A stretch of DNA of 15,977 bases from Methanosarcinales archaeon. GTDB lineage: Archaea; Halobacteriota; Methanosarcinia; Methanosarcinales; Methanocomedenaceae. The position numbers were made by a program, and so were the translations under genes. The notes under the pieces were generated by a model. It saw only the letters and a list, made by a program, of their open reading frames with translations. It searched no databases and was not told the DNA's origin. Positions 1 through 6,027 of this stretch are shown piece by piece; the stretch's first letter is position 1; each line of letters starts with the position of its first letter. The stretch covers positions 1 through 15,977 of the forward strand of contig DAOUWY010000017.1 in assembly GCA_030666885.1 (NCBI GenBank), read 5' to 3'.

Positions 1-360
1 GAAAAGATATCTAAATTAATTCGGAAAGTTCAAGAGATTGGTGATACACGAATTAATGTGGAGTACCATAAGCAACACGTTGCATTTAAATTTAATAAAG
101 GACGGTCTCGTGCCTGGATTGTAGTAAAGGCCAGTGGATCGCATCATATCTTTGTCTGGATACGCGCTGCTCCAGATTTACATGATCCTAAACATCTCGC
201 ACAACCCTGTGATGATAGCAGTTTGACACATGGGAACTTTAAGATAGAACTTTCGATGGTTGAAATAGATGATGTGATGCCTTTAATAGAGCAATCATTG
301 GCTTTCAGGTGGTCCGATGATTATTTCGAAGTATATTCAAGGCTGGTGAAAAACTTATAA
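1..360 (+). CDS. DUF5655-like protein, 5'-truncated by the window edge
   Basis: The reading frame is open from base 1 to the TAA at 358-360, so the gene begins outside the window; the GTG at 58 is only an internal codon. About 119 residues are visible. The C-terminal part has the layout I associate with DUF5655: a beta-rich block (HVAFKFNKG, then a charged strand), then 'LHDPKHLAQPCDD', then 'HGNFKIELS', ending in 'IDDVMPLIEQS' where family members usually have a D-Y-V-x-x-L-I-x-Q-S-type helix. DUF5655 has no settled biochemical function and often forms the C-terminus of longer, restriction- or transport-annotated proteins, so the missing N-terminus may carry another domain. The gene is AT-richer than genes further right. 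A 36-codon ORF starts on its stop codon (TAATG). Family call is from motif memory and moderate. Confidence 0.55.
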   Translation, partial: EKISKLIRKVQEIGDTRINVEYHKQHVAFKFNKGRSRAWIVVKASGSHHIFVWIRAAPDLHDPKHLAQPCDDSSLTHGNFKIELSMVEIDDVMPLIEQSLAFRWSDDYFEVYSRLVKNL

Positions 361-470
361 TGAATAAAGGAATTATGTACAGTGGATTTGAACAGAGAAA
401 TTTGTACTATGATTACCTAAAATTTCACAAAGTTAAGAACAATATCACAATGAAAATATCAAAACTGTAG
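360..470 (+). CDS. possible 36-residue ORF coupled to the upstream gene
   Basis: An ATG at 360-362 overlaps the TAA stop of the preceding gene (TAATG), and the frame runs 36 codons to a TAG at 468-470, fifteen bases before the preferred start of the NYN gene. The product (MNKGIMYSGF... ending TMKISKL) is basic and aromatic-rich (several Tyr and Lys), with no motif, signal peptide or membrane segment that I recognise. The overlap is what translational coupling would look like, but an ORF of this size in AT-rich DNA can easily arise by chance. It could also be the eroded start of a lost gene. Weak call. Confidence 0.22.
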   Translation: MNKGIMYSGFEQRNLYYDYLKFHKVKNNITMKISKL

Positions 471-484
471 AGGAAGTGCTTAAA

Positions 485-994
485 ATGAATTCTATTAAAA
501 TAATGAAACGCGCCATGATGTTTATAGACGGTGCAAACGTATTTCATGGTTGTAAAAATTTTAAAAGAGATTATAAGATAGATTATGTAAAACTGCGGGA
601 CGAATTAACCAAAGATTATGACTTGATAAGAGCATATTTTTATGAAGGGGTCAAACCTGACGATGATTCAAAACGTTCATTTCATAATGCATTGAAAGCG
701 CAGGGGTTTCATGTCGAAACGCGACCTTTAGTGGAGAGAGATGGAAATTTTATGGAAAAAGGGGTCGATGTGATGATCACAACTGAACTTCTTACGCATG
801 CTTTTAAAGATAATTTTGATGTTGCTGTAATCGTTGGCGGTGACCAAGATTACATCGTAGCATTGAAAGAAGTAAAACGAGAGGGTAAAAGAATTGTTTT
901 GGTGTGTTTCGAAAAATCTTTTAGTAATGAAATACAAGATATTGCCGATGAGTCCATTTTTATTGACACGATAGCTAGCAAAGTTGAAAGATAG
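485..994 (+). CDS. NYN/LabA-like PIN-fold protein, putative RNase
   Basis: A 169-residue protein that is almost entirely one NYN (LabA/DUF88) domain, a PIN-like metal-dependent nuclease fold. Motifs in order: 'MFIDGANVF' with Asp15 after the first strand; 'EKGVDVMITTELL' with Asp95; 'DVAVIVGGDQDY' with Asp120 and Asp122; then 'GKRIVLV' and a last strand near 'DESIFID'. These acidic residues are the expected Mg/Mn-binding set, so nuclease activity on RNA is likely but inferred. The ATG at 485 is chosen over the GTG at 476 because AGGAAG at 471-476 then sits 8 bases upstream, while the GTG would overlap its own ribosome site. It follows the DUF5655-like gene in AT-rich DNA, and a hairpin plus T5 follows its stop. 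Solo NYN proteins often sit in accessory regions; the substrate is unknown. Confidence 0.85.
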   Translation: MNSIKIMKRAMMFIDGANVFHGCKNFKRDYKIDYVKLRDELTKDYDLIRAYFYEGVKPDDDSKRSFHNALKAQGFHVETRPLVERDGNFMEKGVDVMITTELLTHAFKDNFDVAVIVGGDQDYIVALKEVKREGKRIVLVCFEKSFSNEIQDIADESIFIDTIASKVER

Positions 995-1427
995 GTATTC
1001 CAGGTGACCAATGCCATACATTGTATTGGGTATGTTCCCGTCACCTGGTGAGTTTTTATCATGCGTAATTTGTCATGATTCTTTAAAAACTTTTCGTCGC
1101 ATGTGACTTCGTAACAAAATTATATTTGAATTCAATGTGTTGAGCCTTTCCACATAAGTATCCATGCCCCTCAATGACCAGCCATGACAATGAAAATGTT
1201 ATTTCCAGAGAATCAATAAATCTATATCGGCAACATCATACACAATCAAGTACCAGTTACCGTTTAACAGGATTTATAGGATGTTAATGTTGCCTCGTAT
1301 CCTGTCAATCCCGTCTGAAATGTTAAGAAATTAAACTCTTTCCCCATAGCGTTTTAGAATAAATATGTATTGCTGACTACAACCGCCATCGTTTTACAAG
1401 TAAATTGTGGCCTTAACCGATGACAAA
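995..1427. other. gene-free stretch with short inverted repeats and possible remnants
   Basis: No convincing gene here. Besides the hairpin at 1000-1048 it has ATCATG/CATGAT at 1058-1063 and 1074-1079, and ACAGGAT (1267-1273) inverted as ATCCTGT (1299-1305), in a context (ACAGGATTTATAGGAT ... ATCCTGTCAATCCCGTCT) resembling dispersed AGGATTTACAGGAT-type repeats of many prokaryotic genomes. On the minus strand, 1199-1270 could encode a tail ending 'YLIVYDVADIDLLILWK' before TAA; this looks protein-like but is too short to assign and has a stop just upstream. It is best read as eroded sequence between an accessory patch and the downstream genes. Confidence 0.4.
1000..1057 (+). terminator. hairpin with T5 after the NYN gene
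   Basis: Perfect 9-bp inverted repeat: CCAGGTGAC at 1000-1008 pairs with GTCACCTGG at 1040-1048. The 31-base loop can itself fold (CCAAT at 1008-1012 against ATTGG at 1025-1029, partly overlapping the outer stem). T5 at 1053-1057 follows. It lies 5 bases after the NYN stop codon, where a terminator would be expected. The loop is long for a simple terminator, so a protein-binding palindrome or a remnant of a mobile element remains possible. Confidence 0.5.
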
Positions 1428-2156
1428 TTAGACACTGCCTGATACATAATCGCTTATCCGTATCAGGTTTTTATCAAACCCTCCGTCATAATACACCAAG
1501 ACCTCAATCACGCCGCCATTTTGGAAATGCCTCATCTGTTTATCATAGATTCCCTGTACGTGCCTGAGTTTGTTCTCCCCAAAGTGGACATCTACTGCTT
1601 CCAAAAAACCGATCTCCTGTTCCAGGAAGGCAATCTCATATTCCTTAGTTTCCTCTGCAATCTGGCGGCACTGCCCATCCTCAACCACAGTATGGTAGCA
1701 CCCGTGCTCGTTCAAACCGCTTATCTGCCGCCAGTCCATATTTCCATCTTCATCTGCCTCCCTGTGAAGCATATACGGATATATCCGGCAAATAGTAAGG
1801 CGCTGGCTGTAGATACTGCACCGTCCCTGTTCTAAAAAGATGCATGAACCATCCGGCCTGCTCTTAAGGGCATAGCCTGACACATAGAACCGCCCCTCCC
1901 GGTCACAGAACTCATAGTACGGTGCAGGGATAAGAGCGTCCGGTGCAATCTGCTTTATCCGGGCGGCATCAGTATCCAGTAAAAATACATGGTCATTGAA
2001 TTCTGCCGTACAGCATTTTGCACACAAATCACACTTGAATCCAATTTCCCTGATAATGCTGCTAAGTTTCACATCCGGATAATCAATAACACCCTGGAGT
2101 TCTTCCTTTTTTTGTATTATAAGGGATTCAATGGGTCTGGAAGTTAATTTGATCAC
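1428..2156 (-). CDS. YkgJ-family cysteine-cluster (metal-binding) protein
   Basis: A 242-residue protein of the YkgJ/UPF0153 'zinc- or iron-chelating' family. The cysteine pattern is clear: 'CDLCAKCC' at residues 42-49 (CxxCxxCC), Cys84, 'GSCIFLEQGRCSIY' with Cys105 and Cys113, 'CRIYPYML' with Cys123 in the typical CRxYP context, then 'HGC' Cys153 and 'GQC' Cys163. Such clusters probably hold Fe-S or Zn; no enzymatic role is established for most members. The start is a GTG at 2154-2156, 19 bases after the stop of the surface-protein gene, with GGGAA about 10 bases upstream. The short gap and shared strand suggest one transcript with that gene. The C-terminal ~70 residues after Cys163 look family-variable. 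Soluble; no signal peptide or membrane helix seen. Confidence 0.85.
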   Translation of the reverse strand: MIKLTSRPIESLIIQKKEELQGVIDYPDVKLSSIIREIGFKCDLCAKCCTAEFNDHVFLLDTDAARIKQIAPDALIPAPYYEFCDREGRFYVSGYALKSRPDGSCIFLEQGRCSIYSQRLTICRIYPYMLHREADEDGNMDWRQISGLNEHGCYHTVVEDGQCRQIAEETKEYEIAFLEQEIGFLEAVDVHFGENKLRHVQGIYDKQMRHFQNGGVIEVLVYYDGGFDKNLIRISDYVSGSV

Positions 2157-2175
2157 CTGTGGTTTTCCCGATATC

Positions 2176-3225
2176 TCATTTTCCCGAATTCCCCTGTTTT
2201 TTATAGAAATAGTATCCTGCAGCGCCCAGGATTATGAAAATTATCACCAGATAACCTGCATACCCTATCCTCTGTCCCAGGGGAACAGATTCCTGCACTT
2301 CAATAGATGCTTTCATAACATCCGAGATATGTGTATCGCCGTGCTCATCCCTGTATTTTACTTCGGTATTGATACCATAGACTTTAGGCAGGGCATCCTT
2401 ATCTACTTTTACTTTATATTGTGCTTCATAGGAGTCGCCAGGGTCCAGTGTACCCAGGAATGCCTGGTCATCAGTAGTACTGAAGGGATCGACCACACTT
2501 ATCCTGGCCACAGCATCCTGTGCCACTTCATCCCCTGTGTTCCTGTATGTGATATGAACAATCCCCTCTCCACCCGAGACCAGGCCATCGCTGACCTTCA
2601 CGATCTCGAACCGGGCCCTTGGTTTCACAATTATCCGGAGAAGGAGTGTCTGGTTCTTGGTGATGTACCAGTAATCGAATTCTTTTTCAGGATACCCTTC
2701 TACCTTCACATCATACTGGTACTGGTAAGTCAGGTTCAGCATGAGGTCATATGTTCCGGCAGGTGCGTTCTCAAATATCTCGATGTCGAACTCCATTGGC
2801 GGGGACGTTTCACTGTTTCTGAGAGAGCCTGCCTGCTGGAGACTGCTTAAAATCCTGAATGCATTTCTATCTCCGGTTTCCAGGGTTCCCCTGATATTAA
2901 TGGCAGTAGTGACATCGGATTCCAGGTCAAGCTCTGCCTGGGCATCGTTGATTTCATTGGAGCCATTTGGGGTCTTATCAGTCTCGAACCCGAATATAAG
3001 CCCGTCGTTCATCAACTGGATAAAAATCGTAGATGTCTCACCACTTTCGTATTCCGGGTTTCCCACAATAGAAGCTGTTAGTTGCGGTTCACCTATTACG
3101 TCATAGTAATCTTCGGTGAACTCCCAGATATTTGCAGGAATACTTTCGGAATGAGCATGAGCTGCGGTTGAAAATATCATAAGCGCCACACACAACATCA
3201 ATATCTTTTTATCCATTTTACTCAT
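2176..3225 (-). CDS. secreted, membrane-anchored COG1361 (S-layer-like) protein
   Basis: A 349-residue surface protein. It starts with a Sec-type signal peptide (two Lys after MSKMD, hydrophobic stretch 'ILMLCVALMIFSTAAHA', likely cleavage near residue 24), carries a long beta-rich ectodomain, and ends with a single membrane helix at about 321-341 followed by KKQGNSGK on the cytoplasmic side. Residues ~205-305 look like the CARDB/Ig-like repeat of archaeal COG1361 proteins ('GGEGIVHITYRNTGDEVAQDAVARI', 'LGTLDPGDSYEAQYKVKVD'). Sequons such as NGS, NLT and NQT would suit an N-glycosylated envelope protein. In Methanosarcinales such proteins often go with transporters; here the partner gene is instead the Cys-cluster protein downstream. 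The ATG at 3225 is used; a second Met at 3216 is possible. No Shine-Dalgarno is seen, but a TATA-like box at about 3250-3259 fits a near-leaderless transcript. Confidence 0.8.
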   Translation of the reverse strand: MSKMDKKILMLCVALMIFSTAAHAHSESIPANIWEFTEDYYDVIGEPQLTASIVGNPEYESGETSTIFIQLMNDGLIFGFETDKTPNGSNEINDAQAELDLESDVTTAINIRGTLETGDRNAFRILSSLQQAGSLRNSETSPPMEFDIEIFENAPAGTYDLMLNLTYQYQYDVKVEGYPEKEFDYWYITKNQTLLLRIIVKPRARFEIVKVSDGLVSGGEGIVHITYRNTGDEVAQDAVARISVVDPFSTTDDQAFLGTLDPGDSYEAQYKVKVDKDALPKVYGINTEVKYRDEHGDTHISDVMKASIEVQESVPLGQRIGYAGYLVIIFIILGAAGYYFYKKQGNSGK

Positions 3226-3249
3226 ATTGAACCGTTATTGTTGATGATT

Positions 3250-3259
3250 AATATAATAT
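3250..3259 (-). promoter_or_regulatory. TATA-like box for the surface-protein/YkgJ operon
   Basis: Minus-strand AATATTATAT lies 25-34 bases upstream of the ATG at 3225, the distance expected for an archaeal TATA box driving an almost leaderless mRNA. The region is AT-rich overall, so position rather than composition is the main argument. Confidence 0.4.
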
Positions 3260-3409
3260 TTGTATTTGTTCAGATCAGGCACACCCCAAACTCAATAGCT
3301 CATCACGAATGTGTTTTATACTAAACTAAAAAATCGAGCACCATTCAAATAAAAAAATTCATGGTTTATAAAAGTTTGAAAAAAAACAAATGAGCCAAAC
3401 AAAATTAAA

Positions 3410-3541
3410 CTATTCAATTTCAATTTCTGGATTTTCAATTCTATACTGGGCAGACTGACAAATTATACATTTGGCGTTTATATCACTTATGTAAAAATTG
3501 TACTTATAACCACATGTCTGACATTGGAAATTAATATTCAA
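3410..3541 (-). CDS. small zinc-ribbon protein, 43 residues, non-ATG start
   Basis: An unlisted small gene. From a TTG at 3539-3541 the minus strand encodes 43 residues: 'FQCQTCGYKYNFYISD' and 'AKCIICQSAQY' give two CxxC knuckles (Cys7/Cys10 and Cys25/Cys28) 14 residues apart, a rubredoxin/zinc-ribbon layout, and the protein ends in an acidic tail ending in IEIE and a TAG at 3410-3412. A very strong Shine-Dalgarno (GGGGAGGTG, minus strand 3550-3542) lies immediately before TTG. That spacing is too tight for TTG or the preceding GTG and would suit the ATT codon at 3535-3533 better, so the exact start is uncertain. A TATA-like TTTATATT (3573-3580) about 30 bases before the ribosome site and T-rich minus-strand runs after the stop support an independent transcript. 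It lies head-to-head with the XPD-type helicase. Function unknown; nucleic-acid or protein binding is plausible. Confidence 0.7.
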   Translation of the reverse strand: MNINFQCQTCGYKYNFYISDINAKCIICQSAQYRIENPEIEIE

Positions 3542-3542
3542 C

Positions 3543-3580
3543 ACCTCCCCAATTATATATAAGCTTCACCTGAATATAAA
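3543..3580 (-). promoter_or_regulatory. promoter and strong ribosome site of the zinc-ribbon gene
   Basis: The minus strand carries TTTATATT at 3580-3573, then GGAGGT at 3548-3543. A transcript starting about 25 bases past the box would begin near 3552 and just include the ribosome site. This arrangement is the best evidence that the short ORF is a real gene. Confidence 0.5.
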
Positions 3581-3632
3581 TCATTTCATATGTTTTTATA
3601 ATGAGTATGACTTTTCCAGTCCGGTTACCAAC

Positions 3633-3643
3633 CATATTTAAAG
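3633..3643 (+). promoter_or_regulatory. TATA-like box for the helicase
   Basis: CATATTTAAAG sits 22-32 bases before the ATG at 3665, so transcription would begin at or just before the start codon. That agrees with the lack of any Shine-Dalgarno in front of the helicase and points to a leaderless mRNA. Confidence 0.5.
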
Positions 3644-3664
3644 GGTAATAGGAATGTTACTTTG

Positions 3665-5872
3665 ATGACTTCCAGCCTCATGAATTTCTTTCCCAAGCCC
3701 ACCTGTTACCCTAACCAGGAAGAGGCAATGGATTCCATTTACAAAGCAATACTGGACCGGAAGATAATAATGTTCGAAGGTGCCTGCGGGACCGGAAAGA
3801 CCTTAAGTGCCCTTGTCCCGTCCCTGGCCGCAGCACAAAAACTGGGCAAAGTGGTCATCATCGCAACCAATGTCCACCAGCAGATGCTGCAGTTCATTGA
3901 AGAATCCAGGGAGATCAAGAAAAAGCAGGACATTAAAGTAGCGATCCTGAAAGGGAAAAAGCACATGTGCCCCAGGGATGAGGACTACGAAACCTGCAGC
4001 GTGCTCAGGGAAAATACCTATGAGTTGATAGGAAAAGAACGGGAGATCACTGAAATGAAATCGCACCTTGATCTTCAGCAGGAATTAGAACCGAGCCCGG
4101 ATAGAGCAGTGTCAAAATCTGGCAGAACAATGTCCGGTGAACTGAGCGGAATGGCTGAAATCAATGAAATGGAAAAACGTGTCAGGGAACTTCGTGACCG
4201 GCACTGCTCTTACCTGTATAAAGTTGCAATATCTGATATAGAAGATTTTTCTGCATGGTACTATGAAGATGTACACACACCAGAGGACTTGAACGAATGG
4301 GCATATGAAAGAGGAATGTGCAGTTATGAACTGGTCAAACGCCAGATGATACATGCCAATCTGGTAATCTGTAACTATCACCATATCCTGAACTTTGACA
4401 TCTTAAGCAACCTGCTGGGTTGGATAGACAGGGGGCTGGAGGATGTAATAATAATCTTTGATGAGGCCCATAACATCGAATCTGCTGCCAGGAGCCACGC
4501 TTCTATGATGCTGCCCGAATACAGTATGCAGCACGCATATGAGGAAGTTACTGCCAACGAAGCCATGGGCAGGAATGATTCATACCGTATCAGGGATATG
4601 GAGGTGTTCTTCAAGACCATGCACCTGCATTTGAAGGATACATACGAGTCAAGACTGGAGTTCGGTGAACGGGAGCGCCTGGGCGGCACGTGGAAGGATG
4701 TAAGCATCTGCGACCCCAAACACAGGAACGACTATTTCCTGCATCATTTACTGGAACAAGTGGAAGAGGCAGGGATAACCGATCTGGGTGACCTGCTTGA
4801 AGAAGCAGTTGAACTGGGGCAGTTCCTTGATGAATTTTATAAAGAACAGTACAAAAGCGGACATGCGACAAGGCGCAAAAGGTCCCAGCTGCTGCGCAGT
4901 GCCGAGTTTGCCAGGTTCTACCTTGAACATGCTGCTGACCCGATTTATTATCCAATACTCAACCTGAGAATGCAAGACGGCGAAATGGAAGGCAGGATAG
5001 AACTTGTTTCGTGTATCCCGCGAAACATTACAGCACCGCTGTTTAGTTCATTATACTCTTCTATCCTTATGTCTGCTACCCTCCAGCCTTTTCCTGTAAT
5101 GGGTGCTTCACTTGCCATTAACAGCCAGGTGGAGGAAATAGCATTCGGCCTTACATTCCCTGAAGATAACAGGCTTACCATTGCCGCTAATATACCGCCC
5201 CTGTTTGCCAGGAACAGGGACGATCCCATAATAGTCGAACAGGTAACCCATGCACTTAACGATATCATCCGCTGCAGCAGGGGGAATATACTGGTGTTCT
5301 TCCAGAGTTATCACGAAGCCCTGATGTATAAGGACCGCATCATCACCGATATACCTGTATACCTGGACGAGGTCGGTACATCTTCCCGGGAGATAAGAGA
5401 AGAGTTTTTCCTAATCGGTGAATCCGGTCATAAAGCAGTGATATTTTCCTACCTGTGGGGTACACTGACCGAAGGTGTGGATTACAAAGAGGGGCGTGGC
5501 AGGACCGTCGTGATCGTAGGGGTGGGATATCCTGCCCTGAACGATCGTATGCGGGCCATTGAATCTGCTTATGAGCATGAATTTGCCGGACACGGCTGGG
5601 ATTATGCAATCCAGGTACCTGCCATACGTAAGATCAGGCAGGCAATGGGTCGGGTCATTCGATCCCCGACTGACCATGGGGTGCGGATACTGCTGGACGG
5701 CAGGTTCACTACTACATCACCACGGCAGTGGAAAAAATATTCGGTATTTAATGTTTTTCCGCAGGAAGAGCGTGAGGAGATCATAGATGTGGAACTGGAT
5801 AAAATAAAATTCTCACTGATGAACTTTTTTAATGATGTGACCGGGCATGATAATCAAGAAAATGTTCGCTAA
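3665..5872 (+). CDS. XPD/Rad3-family Fe-S DNA helicase (SF2, COG1199)
   Basis: A 5'-to-3' DNA helicase of the XPD/DinG family, 735 residues from the ATG at 3665 (numbering below counts the TTG at 3662 as residue 1). Motifs: Q-motif-like 'CYPNQ' (15-19), Walker A 'EGACGTGKT' (39-47), DEAH box (267-270), 'SAT' (471-473), 'GTLTEGVDY' (600-608) and 'QAMGRVIRS' (660-668). Four cysteines in the Fe-S position are Cys103, Cys112, Cys182 and Cys220. The gap between the second and third is about 69 residues and contains a Ser/Arg/Glu-rich insert, longer than in the XPDs I know. Archaeal XPD enzymes act in DNA repair and need the 4Fe-4S cluster to unwind. It is transcribed divergently from the zinc-ribbon gene and ends convergent with the thermosome gene. 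A bacterial-type DinG is less likely in this context. Confidence 0.9.
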   Translation: MTSSLMNFFPKPTCYPNQEEAMDSIYKAILDRKIIMFEGACGTGKTLSALVPSLAAAQKLGKVVIIATNVHQQMLQFIEESREIKKKQDIKVAILKGKKHMCPRDEDYETCSVLRENTYELIGKEREITEMKSHLDLQQELEPSPDRAVSKSGRTMSGELSGMAEINEMEKRVRELRDRHCSYLYKVAISDIEDFSAWYYEDVHTPEDLNEWAYERGMCSYELVKRQMIHANLVICNYHHILNFDILSNLLGWIDRGLEDVIIIFDEAHNIESAARSHASMMLPEYSMQHAYEEVTANEAMGRNDSYRIRDMEVFFKTMHLHLKDTYESRLEFGERERLGGTWKDVSICDPKHRNDYFLHHLLEQVEEAGITDLGDLLEEAVELGQFLDEFYKEQYKSGHATRRKRSQLLRSAEFARFYLEHAADPIYYPILNLRMQDGEMEGRIELVSCIPRNITAPLFSSLYSSILMSATLQPFPVMGASLAINSQVEEIAFGLTFPEDNRLTIAANIPPLFARNRDDPIIVEQVTHALNDIIRCSRGNILVFFQSYHEALMYKDRIITDIPVYLDEVGTSSREIREEFFLIGESGHKAVIFSYLWGTLTEGVDYKEGRGRTVVIVGVGYPALNDRMRAIESAYEHEFAGHGWDYAIQVPAIRKIRQAMGRVIRSPTDHGVRILLDGRFTTTSPRQWKKYSVFNVFPQEEREEIIDVELDKIKFSLMNFFNDVTGHDNQENVR

Positions 5873-5974
5873 CACTCGCATTTTCTAAGCCTGCAGGAAA
5901 GTATTTACTTTCCTATTCTATACATTGAAAAAATCAAAAATCCTGGGCGGAATTTAGTTGATATTCCCATCAAC
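5857..5974. repeat. three successive inverted repeats between convergent genes
   Basis: Three stems precede the main terminator: AGAAAATG (5857-5864) with CATTTTCT (5879-5886), which overlaps the helicase 3' end; AGGAAAGTA (5895-5903) with TACTTTCCT (5906-5914), a 9-bp perfect arm around two bases; and GTTGAT (5957-5962) with ATCAAC (5969-5974). None ends in a long T run on the plus strand. They may add to termination, stabilise 3' ends or act as processing sites. Confidence 0.5.
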
Positions 5975-5987
5975 AAAAGAAAGAATT

Positions 5988-6013
5988 AAACGTACCCCAC
6001 AGGGTACGTTTTA
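5988..6013. terminator. bidirectional terminator between helicase and thermosome
   Basis: AAACGTACCC (5988-5997) pairs perfectly with GGGTACGTTT (6002-6011) around the 4-base loop CACA. On the plus strand the stem runs into TTTTATTAT, and on the minus strand into TTTAATTCTTTC. It therefore suits both the rightward helicase transcript and the leftward thermosome transcript, whose stop codon is about 15 bases away. Confidence 0.8.
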
Positions 6014-6027
6014 TTATACATTTACAC

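Noticed and set aside
1199..1275. Minus-strand fragment ending YLIVYDVADIDLLILWK, resembling the end of a small toxin-type protein
   Set aside because: Only about 24 codons after an in-frame stop, with no catalytic residues to judge; kept only as a possible remnant in the gene-free stretch.
2131..2850. 239-codon open frame on the plus strand across the surface-protein and YkgJ-type genes
   Set aside because: Both minus-strand products have clear signatures (signal peptide, Cys cluster); the plus-strand product does not.
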